NCBI RefSeq assembly: GCF_016801865.2
Contig: NC_068939.1
Span: forward strand, 124,722,187-124,786,186
DNA from: Culex pipiens pallens
Lineage: Eukaryota; Arthropoda; Insecta; Diptera; Culicidae
Direction of reading: 5' to 3'
Length of the DNA stretch: 64,000 bases
The notes under the pieces were generated by a model. The model worked only from the letters and a program-made list of their open reading frames with translations, was not told the origin of the DNA and ran no database searches. A program made the translations under genes and the position numbers. This document shows, piece by piece, positions 1-12,023 of the stretch. Numbering within the stretch: position 1 is the stretch's first letter; every line of letters begins with the position of its first letter.

Positions 1-165
1 TTTCCATTGAAATTTTGAAGTTTTTTTTTAAATTATGTTTTTGCCCTATGATTTTTGGGGTTGGTTTTGAAAGGGAAGGGGGGAGGAGGGGTAACAGAAA
101 CTTTGAAACATATTTGTACCAGCCTAAGAAATGCATCAGCAAAAATAATAAAATAAAATTATATA

Positions 166-250
166 CAGTTCAGACTCGATTATCCAAAGTTTCGTTTATC
201 CGAAATTCGATTATCCGAAGTTTTGTATTCGACTTCGGATAATCAAATCT
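166..250. repeat. Tc1/pogo-like MITE fragment
   Basis: Starts TA-CAGTTCAGACTCGATTATCC; GATTATCCGAAG recurs and is inverted as CTTCGGATAATC. Only one end is complete. Confidence 0.45.
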
Positions 251-604
251 TGAAAAAATATTTTTTTATTTTCTTACTTTTTACATCAAATTTGAGTTCT
301 GAGACCTTATTTTAGTCAAATTTGAATAGTTGATTGCCAGTAAAATTAAAAAATGCATTTTTTTCAATATGTCATCACCGCCATTTTGGCCACCATCTTG
401 AATTTAAACATTTTAACATTTCACACAAAATGCGAACGGACGATTTTCAAAACTGCAAAGAAAGAAACTGCAGAGCAGTTTGCTATTTATTTTTGAATCT
501 CTGTAAAATGAAATTTTGTACAAAAATAAAGTTGTTTATGTTTTTAGAAATTGTTTTAAGCACTTTGCAACATTTTCTAATTTTCTGGACTTATCAATAA
601 CAAA

Positions 605-682
605 TCGTCGCTTGTGTGCTATCTTGTGACACGTCCTATCTTTTTACAGCAGACGCGTCACAATATAGCACACAAGCGACGA
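605..682. repeat. Perfect-looking 31-bp stem hairpin
   Basis: Arms 605-635 and 652-682 pair with two mismatches around a 16-base loop. The stem begins CGTCGCTTGTGTGCTAT. Either a tiny foldback MITE or a hairpin RNA source; no gene nearby. Confidence 0.6.
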
Positions 683-1441
683 AATGGTAAACAAAACTAG
701 TTTAAATGAAATTTTGGCTAAATACTTAAATATCACTATTCCTGAAAACCATTTGCAAACAAAATGTAAATGGATTTATCGAAAAGCTGTGGTTATTTTT
801 TATTTATATTGAAGGCAGTACTTCGTTTTAGAGATATTTTAGTATATTAAATTAAAAAAAAAACATATTAGTAAAATCGTAAATTCCTGTAGTAAAAATT
901 TTGCTAAATTTCACGAAATTGAACTCACAATTTTTGTACTGTCTTAAAAACTTTGTGTCAGGGGATAATATTTGTATCTTAAACAACTGCTTACTTTTTC
1001 AGTAACTTTCCTGTACACAACTACTCTTAAATAACACAATTTTGCGTTAATTTTAGGCAGATTTTTGAGTACCGCGAAATTGCCGTGAAATTCCAATGTT
1101 TTGAAATTGGCATGCCGCGTAATTTCACTTTTTTCGCCGTTAAAAAATCACATCAATCAAATAAAAAAAATTGAGTATTTTCGAAAAAAAACGGTAATTT
1201 GTGAAAGTTTTAGTTTTTTACAAAAAATAAATCTAATAAAGCGAAATAGCCTACACAATTTTGCTTCGTTTGATACCCATATTGCAAATTATGTAAGTTT
1301 TACCTAGTTCTTTTGAAAAAATCGGTATTTTGTGAACAATTTTAGTACATATTCTATTTTGAAACTTATTAGATTTTCAAAACAATACATTCTTAGTGAA
1401 AGCATTGAAAATTTTACTTGTATGGTTGAATGAAGTCGATT
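683..1441. other. AT-rich intergenic DNA
   Basis: No gene, RNA or clear repeat boundary seen. Confidence 0.5.
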
Positions 1442-1461
1442 TTAGAAACATTTTAAAAATG

Positions 1462-1665
1462 AGTTATCGTCCATTATCGGCGATAAGATTATCGTCGATA
1501 GAATTTTCGAAATAACGATAACGAGGGGACGGGGGGTGGGGGATTAACAAATAACGAAACAATAAGCCATAGTATTACAATTGATTGAAACAAGTGTTTC
1601 AAAATGCATTTTACACCTGCCCAGTTGTTTTGAATCATTAGTTTTCAAAATATCTAAGCATTGAC
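1462..1665. repeat. ATCG-rich repeat joined to a GGCCGTTGC-family fragment
   Basis: 1462-1530 is built from TTATCG/CGATAA units. 1542-1665 matches the interior of the GGCC-type MITE family seen near 13100-13430 and 27700-27830 (shared CAGTTGTTTT and GCATTTTACAC). Confidence 0.45.
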
Positions 1666-1865
1666 CAATTTTTTTTTTCATACAATGACTACTCGGTTGG
1701 AACAGTCGTTGAAAACGACGTCTCAAAAAACGTTTGAAATAAAAGGCGTCAGTTTTTAAACTCTATAAACAAAACCGAAAAACCGACGCCTGTGAATCTA
1801 GTGAACTTTCCCGCACTTCAGCTTATTGTTGACAGGATAAGTAAGTAAACGATGGAATTGAAATA

Positions 1866-2185
1866 GTAGTTTATGCAACAAGTTGCAAAAAGAGGATTTT
1901 TTCAGCACGAGTCGTACATTTATCCAACGAGGTTCACCGAGTTGGATAAATACGACGAGTGATGAAAAAATCAACTTTTGCAACGAGGTCCATACAACGT
2001 TTTTTGCAATTCCGAAAAACACCCTTTGAACAGAATTATAGGACAAATGTCCATGCATTGAGTCAATGAATCGTTTAATTAAAAAAAATGTTGAAAAGTA
2101 CAACTTTTCCAAACAAGTGCTGAAAAGTTCAACTTTTCAGCATCCATTTCAGTGCTGAAAAGTACAACTTTTCAGCATTTGTTTT
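1866..2185. repeat. Foldback repeat with twin 25-bp palindromes
   Basis: 1866-2000 is an inverted repeat around GTTCACC (arms share TTTATCCAAC / GTTGGATAAA and the outer TGCAAC). It is followed at 2117-2178 by two near-identical palindromes, TGCTGAAAAGT(T/A)CAACTTTTCAGCA, in tandem. Confidence 0.6.
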
Positions 2186-2702
2186 GAAAAGGGTTACTAT
2201 TCCATTCTGTTATTTTTGGTACAGTAAAGTAGGCTGTTTCGTCGTTCAAGAATGACAGGAAAAGTAAGTAGTTTCAGGACGGAATTGCAAAAAAATATTT
2301 TAAAAACATCGAAAACATGGTTAACATGTTTTATAAGATGCAAATTTAAATTGGAATCGAAAATCACTCAACAGAAATTTTGATTAAATTGCAGATGAAT
2401 CCACCTAAAGTTTGATAGTAGTAAACAGCTGATTTTTTTTCCAATTTCTATCAGACCACTTCGAAAAAAAAAAACCGTTATTGATGTTGTCTTTTAAAAT
2501 GCTTAGAGTTCTGAATCTGTATTCAAAGTATGGGTTTTCCTAAACATGCCAAAGACATCATTCACAAGCGAACTGTTATAATTATATTTCCACAAAAACA
2601 AAAGATAACAAGCTGTCATTAAAACAACCAGTTCAGAGCGTTCGTTCGTCTTGTCATCATTTCGATTTTGTAATCCGTGGCTTTCACGACAGAAACAACT
2701 GA

Positions 2703-3008
2703 TGGCCTATCTACAATCACTTAGCTTAGAAAATTTCACTTAGCTTAGGAATTTGAATCAATGGAAATGAAGCCGAGCTTCTACAATGGAAAAGTAATCA
2801 AATTAGAAACTGACGTATGGTTTGAAAAATTTCAAAATCTACGGTAAGTTGACGTTTCAATATCAAAGGTAAACAAACAACTGCATAGCAACGTATATCA
2901 GCCCAGCAAAATTTCTAAGTTGATTGTGGATGACGGCCGTAAGTTGCGTACTTTCCTAAGTAACTACTTTACTTAGATGTTCTAAGCTAAGTGATTGTAG
3001 ATAGGCCA
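2703..3008. mobile_element. 306-bp MITE with long terminal inverted repeats
   Basis: Ends TGGCCTATCTACAATCAC and its complement, with at least 26 bp of terminal match continuing into the CTTAGCTTAG core. Flanked by TGA on both sides (2700-2702 and 3009-3011), a 3-bp duplication as in PIF/Harbinger-type elements. Confidence 0.75.
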
Positions 3009-3011
3009 TGA

Positions 3012-4050
3012 CCCGCGAGGACGTGCTCAATTCGTCGTCCGTGAAGCAGGCTCTGGTCTTAACATGAGCGACGAACATTGACTTGTAGATACTCTAGGTA
3101 TACTCACACCCACACACAAATTGAATTATTTATGCTCCGCTAAACCGCTTGGCTCCACCCTTCCAATATGCCATGCTGTCCGTGTCCTTTTTCGTGGACA
3201 CAGTAAAAAACATGATTTCGACGGTAACATTTCAAAAGGCATCATGTACATTTTGACACTTTCTGGGTTATTGCATATTCTGAAAGTACTCCTAATAAGC
3301 TACCTCTCCACCAAAAATGAGTAAAAGTTACTTCAGTAAAGTCTGATTAATCATGATTTTAAATAAAGTAACATAAACCAAATTCTCTGCCATCAGCAGT
3401 CCTTGTTTGTACAGCCCTGTCAACCTGTCAAACAAAAGACTACATGAACCTCGTGACGAAAAAAAAGCATCATGAACAAAGCGCCATTTACATTCGGCGA
3501 AGAGAAACGAATCATAACAAAGCGCCCCCCTCAATGACAGCAGGGTGATATCGACGTTGGTGATTTCAAAAGGAGTTATGTTTGTTTTACTTAAATAAAA
3601 TTACGGAAATGATGTTTTATTGAATTTGGATGATCAAGTATCAATAAAAGCAACGTTTTTCATCGTTTGTTATTATTAGAACATCTTATTTTGCATTTAT
3701 ATTAAAATGGGAATTGAAAATAGATGCTCAACATTGAAATGCGGTTTTCTCAAATCGCATGGTTTGTACATGATGCTTTTTGAAATGTTGGCGTCGATTT
3801 GAATATTTTTTAATACAATTTTGATAAAATAAAAATGAATAAATCATAATAATTTTATCTGTGTGCAAAGTTCAACACTTTGCCATCGACAGCGAGGCTT
3901 AACTCGTCAGAAGCAGAGCAGCAGCTGATGTTGGTAAATCGATTGACTTTGTGTGGTTCCGTCTATGTTGTCCCCATCCATCCTCCACCCACATTTATTG
4001 AGGGTGGAAACGGAAATGAAAATGACCAGCATCGGGTTGGAACGGGAGTA
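3012..4050. other. Intergenic DNA without a recognised gene
   Basis: 3012-3100 is GC-richer and open in two frames for about 20 codons, but has no homology I recognise. The rest is AT-rich. Confidence 0.4.
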
Positions 4051-4053
4051 TCT

Positions 4054-4348
4054 CATTTGGCATAGTGGTCATTTGGTATTTAGTAGTAGACATTTTCAAT
4101 GTTATCCCAAATTTAAATTCTCCTGAAATTATTATTTTCTACAATAACAATTTTAAGATTTCTTTTAAGCTTTAAAATAGGCATTTTTACTAAATAAAAA
4201 CAATTCTACATTTTTTAACACTCTACCTAACAGCTTGTTTAGTGTAATGTTACTGAATTTTCCTTAAAAAAATTATATATGTTTAAGTTATGGGTAAAAA
4301 TTTAACGTTTAATACCATTATGCCAAGTGGCCATTATGTCAAACGACG
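4054..4348. mobile_element. MITE with TTTGGCATA-type ends
   Basis: Left TTTGGCATAGTGGTCATTTG and right complement align over about 25 bp. Same sequence theme as the element at 38634-38866. Confidence 0.5.
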
Positions 4349-4680
4349 TTCGGCCCGGCTAGAACGCACTGGAAATGCGCGTTGTGTAATTGACACTCGT
4401 GGACAGCGCCAAATTGATTGCGGTGGAGCCAGCGATATCTTTTTGCTTCTGCGGTCGAACAGCTTGACATGGTCGCACTAATTATGTTTCGTGGGGGGAA
4501 AAAAGAAAATTAATTAGTTGTCACTCAACGTGATTTACTTCTTTTTTAAAACTAAGTTGAAATGAACAGTTAAAAACGGATTCAGAAATAAAAATCTTTC
4601 CAAAGTGACAAATTGCACCAAAAATTGATCCTATTTATTTCACACATATGTGTCCTTGCCATACCTTCCAATGAAATATA

Positions 4681-4919
4681 GGGGAAATATACCCATTCTA
4701 ATCACTCTAAGCCGTTCGACCAATTCTAATCACTTTTCCGTTTTTCGCTATAAAATCAACATTTTCAGATGTTTCAACAATGGAGAATTGCTTGCTCACT
4801 TTTATTTGAGCTATTCATTACTTTGGAACAGTCAAAAACACTTTATGAAAGCTGTAATTCATGATCAAAGTGCTGATAGGCCGATAATAGAAATAGGCTG
4901 AGAAAGGGTATAGTTCCCC
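4681..4919. mobile_element. 239-bp MITE, family A copy 1
   Basis: Ends GGGGAAATATACCC and GGGTATAGTTCCCC, flanked by TA (4679-4680 and 4920-4921). Nearly identical to 20401-20639. Confidence 0.85.
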
Positions 4920-5327
4920 TAAATGAGGGTCATTTTGCTTTTATGAACGACACTTCTGAGTGATCCAGTAGCATCAGCTGGGGCACAAGCACACAAACAC
5001 GACAGCAACGACGGAAGAAGGAAAGCAGCAAAAAAAAGCTTTGTGAACGCGGTCTCTTAGCTCCAATAAAACATTCCCTTGGGGCAATAGCCAACAGCCT
5101 TTAAGCAGTCAGTGCTTTGATGGAACGAAGCTTGTGTAAGGACTATAGAATAAGTTCGATTTGGCGATGTTATTGGTGAGATTTTGTGAAAAACTTGAAC
5201 CTTATTTTTCCTAGGCATACAATCTGGGGTTAGAATATTATTATTATTTTTTTACAAAATGATTGTCAATAATACATGTACATTTACGTATTTAAATAAA
5301 ATAAAATTTTTGTCGGACATACATATA

Positions 5328-5928
5328 CAGCAATTCCCCACGAAAACAGCATGGAAAAAAACAAAAGTACTCGGATCGGGCTCAAAATTTTTCTGGGGGT
5401 TCACCGACAAAAACAACTTTTTTTGAAAAATCATAACTCCTCGTCGTTTTAACCGATTTCAATTGTCTTATACGCAAATAAAAGGTGATAAGTTGGCCTT
5501 TCAAAGAAAAATAGTAAGAAGTTTTCAAAATCTAGCCTAACATATGAAAAGGGCGTATGAAACTTTAAAATGCCGTTTTGACGGTGTCTGGACCAAAGAG
5601 CCTATGTCTGGAATTATTTTTATCGGATTCCCCGGACATTTTTACATAACATACTAAAAAATGGGAGGAGTTCATCAACAGGATTCCGAGATATGATTTT
5701 TTGAAAATAAAATCCGTGTTTTTCGACGCGCCGCGCGCAAAACCCGGAGAATGACGAAATCGGCAAAAAATCAACTTTTTCCACTAAAACTGCGATAACA
5801 TTAAAATTTCAGCGATGACCTATACATGTCTGGGTACCAAAAGTTGCGTCTTTCAATTACAATTACGATTTTGAGCCCAATCCGAGCACTTTTGTTTTTT
5901 TCCATGCTGTTTTCGTGGGGAATTGCTG
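5328..5928. mobile_element. 601-bp Tc1/mariner-type MITE
   Basis: Terminal inverted repeats of about 65 bp begin CAGCAATTCCCCACG; TA on both flanks (5326-5327, 5929-5930). No transposase. Confidence 0.8.
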
Positions 5929-5930
5929 TA

Positions 5931-7784
5931 TAAAGACAGTTGTTTTTTTTTCGACAATTTAGTATTCTCTATGAGAAACAATTATCTGCAAACAAGCCTT
6001 TGGATTTAATATTTAAAAAAAGAGAAAGAAAAGTAGTTTTGATCCAACTCTAAATTAAACCAGCAAATGCTAATTATTTTTAGGGAGTGTTAATCTACCA
6101 CGCGACTCCACTGTTCATTGAAAACCATCCCTTAAAATCACCAAAATCAACTGAATCTATCTTCCAATCTTTCCAAGTTTCTAATGAAAAGGGAAGAAGA
6201 TATATAAAATATCTGAGGATCTATTAAGTATATTTTTATTAAAATGTTTGTTTGTAAATCCAAATTTTAATTTCATAAATCATGAACTTTTTTTACTGTT
6301 AAACATTCGGTTGAATTTTAGCCACGAGCAATTTTCAACAGAAACCAGAAATGGATTTTATTTGATTGGCCTCAAACAACTCATACAAGGCTCCAACCAA
6401 TTAAAAAAAAAATACACGGATTTGTTGGTGCCTGTTTTTTTAAATTATTATTTTTTGCGCAAAAAAAACATTTGCGCCAAATCCGTATTTTTTATTTTAG
6501 GATTTATTTGAATAATATGCTTTAAAGAAACAAATCCGCAACATCTGAGCCATTGCGAAATATGGACCAACATATTGCCGCCGAATTATTTTTTTATTTA
6601 AAAACAAAAGGGTTTTTGAGAAAAAATTAAAATTGTTTTTTTGTGAAAAATAAAAAAATAAAACTGGTTTTTTGACTTCAGTTTTTAAATTAAAAAAAAA
6701 AACAAACAACTTAACATAAATTCGTCGTTTTCAACATAGTAAAAAAATCATTGAAATATTACTTCTGGAAAGGGGTACATCTTTTAGATCAGAAAACATG
6801 TGTAATTTTACCTCTGAAAATGTGTAATTTTACCACTTTTTTTTGTGTAATCTTTAATGTCCCTTTTTCAGTCTAAATTGAGGTAAAATCATCAAAGAGG
6901 TAATATTCAACCTTCCAATTTTACACATTGTTTTACTGTGAAGATAAAGCCACTTGAAGTTTATTTTTAACGTAAAAGTATCAGTTTTTTATTTGTTTAA
7001 TAGTGTAAAGAGTCTCCATTTCATACAGCGGATAAAAGAAAAAGAAACAGGAAATTTGTTGGAAAAATGAAGTTTTCCAAGTCTTACCCACACAGCCTCC
7101 ATTTTCTAGTGCCGATTTCTAAGCAACTGATGGTCCAATTTTAATGTTAAAAATGAAACATTTGTAACATTTTCGGATCTCTTCGAAAAAAAATGATTTT
7201 TTTTAAATCAAGACTAACGTTTCTATGGGAAACATTTCTATTTAAACCCGATTTTTTTGTTATTTGAAATCAAACTTATATTTTTTTTTATAACACACTT
7301 TATGAATATTTCTGTAAAGTATCTTTCAATTACAAATTTGATTTTACAGAGTCAAGCTAATTTTTAAAAACAAAAAAACTGGTTTTGGGATGTTGTTTTT
7401 TTTTTGCAAAATTTAAAGTTTATGAAAATAAAAAAAAATCGTGCACATTTTTTTTTAAGTTGTCATCAATACTTTGCCGAAGACACGAAATCAAAAAATT
7501 CCTTCAAAAGATACAGAAGGAATTTTTGTTTGAGATGGTATCTTCGACAAAGTTATAGACTATTTTACAAAAACCCCAACCCTGAAAACAGTTAATTTGG
7601 TTCCATACATTTTTTTTGGCTTTCTTATGTAACACAAAGGCGTTATTTTCTAAAAAATCGATATAATAGTTTCTCACGATAATTTTGAATTTTGGATAAA
7701 ATATGACCTAAAAAGGATGAATGTGGTATGGGAAATGATCTATTTCGATTTTTTTCAAAACAATAATGTTTTGTTTTTGTTTAA
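5931..7784. other. AT-rich intergenic DNA with minor repeat
   Basis: 6795-6945 has repeated GTGTAATTTTAC in both orientations, MITE-like but with no clear ends. Nothing else seen. Confidence 0.4.
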
Positions 7785-8147
7785 GGCCGTTGCAAATATT
7801 TTTCAAAGTTTATGTCGTTTATGTAATCAGGGGATCAAAAATCGAAAACCTCAAAAAAATTAATAAAAAATTAAAGTTTAATCAACTGAAATCCAGTAAG
7901 AATACATTTTCCTGCGTTTATAATCATAAGTAGCATGTTTGAACTCATTTGAAAACATTTCAAATTTTCATGAAATACCAATGTCCCTCAAAAAGTTTTC
8001 CTTTCGCAAAAAAAAAATCCGTCAATACCTCGATGTATTGAAAACTAATGATTAAATTTTTATATATTTAAAAAAAAAATGCCCCCCCCACTTGACTTTG
8101 GTCAGACCCGAGAGACATAAACTTTGAAAAAAATATTTGCAACGGCC
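7785..8147. mobile_element. PIF/Harbinger-type MITE, GGCCGTTGC family, full copy
   Basis: Terminal repeats GGCCGTTGCAAATATTTTTC and complement (about 32 bp), flanked by TAA on both sides (7782-7784, 8148-8150). Other copies lie at 13063, 27910 (right end), 61599 and 62304. Confidence 0.75.
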
Positions 8148-8150
8148 TAA

Positions 8151-8668
8151 TTTGCATGACAAATATTATTTAAAATGGATCCTGATGTTTGTTTTAATAA
8201 CAATTTTTAATAACAATGTGTCTGAACTTGAAGAAATGTTCATTCGATAAATTTAATTACTTTTACATAGTATGCAGTAAATAGAATTTGATTTCAAAAC
8301 TTACACCTATTTTATTTTTTTGGGAAATTATGATTCTGAGTCTTTCAAAATTTGATTCTAGTAGATCTGATCACATGAAACTGACCGTCACCACGTGTGC
8401 GACAACCTGCTACTCATCAAGAAGAAACATTCCTTTTCGAAGCAAAACCAAACCAAACCGAACGATAGCTGTGTTCTAAGCAGCAATGCATCTATCGGAG
8501 CTGTCGCTTTAGGAACCCATCAGTGGGTTAAAAATAGGTGAAAATTCCACCAAGACGATCAATAAAATGGGGGAAAAATAGCGACAAAAGCTGCCGTTGA
8601 GCTTTCATAAGTGGAAAATGATTTGCCCCAAGTGCATGCGAACGGGGCTTAGGCAGTGTTTGCGTTCA
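8151..8668. other. Intergenic DNA
   Basis: No gene or repeat recognised; moderately GC-rich around 8370-8660. Confidence 0.4.
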
Positions 8669-8672
8669 ATTA

Positions 8673-10023
8673 GGGTAATTCTCCGCCAACTCACACTGCA
8701 GTTGCCCCGACCCCTCTTCGATTTGCGTGAAACTTTGTCCTAAGGGGTAACTTTTGTCCCTGATCACGAATCCGAGGTCCATTTTTTGATATCTCGTGAC
8801 GGAGGGGCGGTACGACCCCTTCCATTTTTGAACATGCGAAAAAAGAGGTGTTTTTCAATATTTTGCAGCACAAAACGGTGATGAGATAAAAATTTGGTGT
8901 CAAAGGGACTTTTATGTAAAATTAGACGCCCGATTTGATGGCGTACTCAGAATTCCGAAAAAACGTATTTTTCATCGAAAAAAACACTAAAAAAGTTTTA
9001 AAAATTCTCCCATTTTCCGTTACTCGACTGTAAAAATTTTTGGAACATGTCATTTTATGGGAAATTTAATGTACTTTTTGAATCTACATTGACCCAGAAG
9101 GGTCATTTTTTCATTTAGAACAAAATTTTTCATTTTAAAATTTCGTGTTTTTTCTAACTTTGCAGGGTTATTTTTTAGAGTGTAACAATGTTCTACAAAG
9201 TTGTAGAGCAGACAATTACAAAAATTTTGATATATAGACATAAGGGGTTTGCTTATAAACATCACGAGTTATCGCGATTTTACGAAAAAAAAATTTGAAA
9301 AAGTTGGTCGTCATCGATCATGGCCGTTCATGGTCACCCGCGACAGACACGGACGACGAAACAAAGAGAAACGCAAAAAGTAACTTTTTCAAAACATTTT
9401 TTCGTAAAATCGCGATAACTCGTGATGTTTATAAGCAAACCCCTCATGTCTATATATCAAAATTTTTGTAATTGTCTGCTCTACAACTTTGTAGAATATT
9501 GTTACACTCTAAAAAATAACCCTGCAAAGTTAGAAAATACACGAAATTTTAAAATGAAAAATTTTGTTCTAAATGAAAAAATGACCCTTCTGGGTCAATG
9601 TAGATTCAAAAAGTACATTAAATTTCCCATAAAATGACATGTTCCAAAAAATTTTACAGTCGAGTAACGGAAAATGGGAGATTTTTTTAAACTTTTTTAG
9701 TGTTTTTTTCGATGAAAAATACGTTTTTTCGGAATTCTGAGTACGCCATCAAATCGGGCGTCTAATTTTACATAAAAGTCCCTTTGACACCAAATTTTTA
9801 TCTCATCACCGTTTCAGGCTGCAAATTATTGAAAAACACCACTTTTTTCGCATGTTCAAAAATGGAAGGGGTCGTACCGCCCTTCCGTCACGAGATATCA
9901 AAAAACGGACCTCGGATTCGTGATCAGGGACAAAAGTTACCCCTTAGGACAAAGTTTCACGCAAATCGAAGAGGGGTCGGGGCAACTTTTCCCGATTTCG
10001 TGTGAGTTGGTAGAGAATTACCC
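8673..10023. mobile_element. 1.35-kb foldback element
   Basis: Two arms of about 630 bp (8673-9304 and 9382-10023) are inverted copies, nearly identical along their whole length, around a spacer of about 77 bp. Outer ends GGGTAATTCTC...GAGAATTACCC. Flanks show ATTA on both sides (8669-8672, 10024-10027). The mirrored 70-codon open frames in the arms are by-products. A fragment of one arm recurs at 33628-33755. Confidence 0.85.
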
Positions 10024-10027
10024 ATTA

Positions 10028-10454
10028 GAAATTATTTGAGATTTGGTTGAACGTTTGACATTTTTTCCGTTTTCGTTATTAAGACTTTGGACTATTGTCC
10101 AAGCTAATACCATGTACTAATAGTTTTATCGGAGGAATAATAGTAGAACGATGCATTCTCTTCATATCGTTTGTAGTTCCGAGGTGAACAGATAGACTTT
10201 TATTCATGAAAACCTATTCGTTTTTGTGCTCATTACATGTTATGAACTCAACATAACGCTGATGCATTTTTAACAGAAAAAAATAACGATAATTGTAAAC
10301 AAAGGCTAATCTTTTCACACATTTCCTTATCAATGCGTTGAAGCTTACGAACGGTTTATCAACCACCCAAAATTTGCCGGTAACGTCTGATAACAAGCGT
10401 CCAACGAAGCACTTTGAACCGACTCCTTCAGTCCGCACCAGACTCCTCTCCAAA
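10028..10454. other. 5' flank and presumed leader of the P450
   Basis: No convincing TATA/Inr pair seen. It begins directly after the foldback element, so the element lies within about 430 bases of the P450 start codon. Confidence 0.4.
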
Positions 10455-11984
10455 ATGTTCTTCCTGGTACTTTGCGTCGGTCTTCTGACCATCTTCGCTG
10501 TCCGATACTTGCTGGAGCAGCGCCGGTTGCTCCGGATTGCGGGTCACTTTTCTGGCCCCAAGGCGTACCCGTTCGTGGGCAGCATGCTGGAGTTTGCCGG
10601 CCGCGACATTCCTGGGATCTTCCAGCGGATGGTCGAGATGCACGACGAGTACGGGCGGGACTTTGCCGTGTGGGGCACCGGAAGTGAGCTGATGTTTGTG
10701 TTCAGCTCGGCTCGGAGCGTGGAGAAGGTGCTGATGGCGAAGGCAACGCAGAAGTCGGATCTGTACACGATGATTGAGCCTTGGTTGGGGAGGGGTTTGT
10801 TGATATCTTCCGGGGAGAAGTGGTTCCACAGGAGGAAGATTATTACGCCGACGTTTCATTTTAAGATTTTGGAGGGATTCGCAGAGGTGTTTAATCGAGA
10901 GACGGGAGTTTTGGTGGAGAAGCTGAGGAAGCATGATGGGAAGGAGGAGTTTGATGTGTACGATTATGTTACGTTGCTGGCTTTGGATAGTATATGTGAG
11001 ACATCGATGGGAGTTCATGTCAATGCCCAGCAGAATCCGAACAACCAGTACGTTTGTGATGTTAAACGAATGAGTGAGCTGATACTGTTGCGAATATTCA
11101 GCGTGTTCAGCTCTTTGAAAACGTTCTACTGGTATCTGATGCCGAAAGCTTGGGAGCAGCGCAGGCTGATAAAGAGATTGCATCAGTTTACTGATTCGGT
11201 CATTCAGAAGCGACGCAAACAGCTACAGCAAGATAAACAACTTGGTTCGGTGGAGTTTGACCTCAACGAAGCGGATATGTACTCGAGAAGAAAGCAAACC
11301 TTCCTGGATCTGTTGCTGAACGTGACCGTCGATGGGAAGCCCCTGTCCGACGAGGACATCCGCGAGGAGGTCGATACGTTCATGTTTGAAGGTCACGACA
11401 CAACCACCTCGGGTATTGCCTTCACAATCCTGCAACTCGCCAAGCACCAGCATCTCCAGCAGAAGGTCTACGACGAAATAGTAGCAATTCTCGGTCAAGA
11501 AGGTTCCAAAACAACCCCACTAACCTACAACAACCTGAACGACTTCAAATATCTAGACATGGTAATCAAAGAATCCCTGCGACTTCTACCCCCGGTATCC
11601 TTCATCGGACGTCGTCTGCTTGAAGATACCGAAATCAATGGAGTGACCATCCCCGCCGGCCTGGACGTAACGGTGCCCATCTACATCGTGCACCGAAACC
11701 CGGACGTGTATCCCGATCCGGAGCGGTTCGATCCGGAACGATTTGCCGAAGGTTCAGAGCAGCAGCAACGTCGCGGACCGTACGACTACATCCCGTTCAG
11801 CGTCGGTTCTCGAAACTGTATCGGACAACGGTACGCCATCATGGAGTTGAAGATAACCATCATCAAGTTGTTGGCCAACTATCGCATTTTACCAGGCGAT
11901 AAATTACGCGATGTTCGATTCAAGACGGACTTGGTGCTAAGACCAGCAGAAGGAATCCCAATCAAGATTGTGACCAGACAGTGA
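10455..11984 (+). CDS. CYP4-family cytochrome P450, single exon
   Basis: Haem-thiolate monooxygenase of the CYP4 family, expected to be anchored in the ER membrane and to use NADPH-P450 reductase. In a 509-residue reading (normal CYP4 length), residues 1-20 are a hydrophobic anchor. The C-helix WxxxR is W123-R127. The I-helix EGHDTTT is at 312-318; E312 is the glutamate that in CYP4 enzymes can form an ester with haem. The K-helix ExxR is E373/R376, followed by a PERF-type DPERF, and the haem loop PFSVGSRNCIG has ligand C455. I chose the ATG at 10455 (context CAAAATG, directly before the anchor). An in-frame ATG at 10338 would add 39 polar residues ahead of the anchor, which is unlikely. An AATAAA lies at 12018-12023, 34 bases after the stop. 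The substrate is unknown; CYP4 members act on fatty acids, hormones or xenobiotics. Subfamily not assigned. Confidence 0.95.
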   Translation: MFFLVLCVGLLTIFAVRYLLEQRRLLRIAGHFSGPKAYPFVGSMLEFAGRDIPGIFQRMVEMHDEYGRDFAVWGTGSELMFVFSSARSVEKVLMAKATQKSDLYTMIEPWLGRGLLISSGEKWFHRRKIITPTFHFKILEGFAEVFNRETGVLVEKLRKHDGKEEFDVYDYVTLLALDSICETSMGVHVNAQQNPNNQYVCDVKRMSELILLRIFSVFSSLKTFYWYLMPKAWEQRRLIKRLHQFTDSVIQKRRKQLQQDKQLGSVEFDLNEADMYSRRKQTFLDLLLNVTVDGKPLSDEDIREEVDTFMFEGHDTTTSGIAFTILQLAKHQHLQQKVYDEIVAILGQEGSKTTPLTYNNLNDFKYLDMVIKESLRLLPPVSFIGRRLLEDTEINGVTIPAGLDVTVPIYIVHRNPDVYPDPERFDPERFAEGSEQQQRRGPYDYIPFSVGSRNCIGQRYAIMELKITIIKLLANYRILPGDKLRDVRFKTDLVLRPAEGIPIKIVTRQ

Positions 11985-12017
11985 GTTTCAATTAATCTTC
12001 TGTTTGACTTTGCCCTC

Positions 12018-12023
12018 AATAAA
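12018..12023 (+). terminator. Polyadenylation signal of the P450
   Basis: AATAAA 34 bases after the P450 stop codon, placing the transcript end near 12040. This supports a single-exon gene ending at 11984. Confidence 0.6.

Noticed and set aside
9050..9637. Two nearly identical 71-codon frames facing each other
   Set aside because: They are the mirrored arms of the foldback element, not paralogous genes.
10338..10454. 39-residue N-terminal extension of the P450
   Set aside because: Polar residues before the membrane anchor are atypical for CYP4; the ATG at 10455 has better context and gives normal length.
10428..11183. 251-codon minus-strand frame inside the P450
   Set aside because: Antisense shadow of a well-supported P450.
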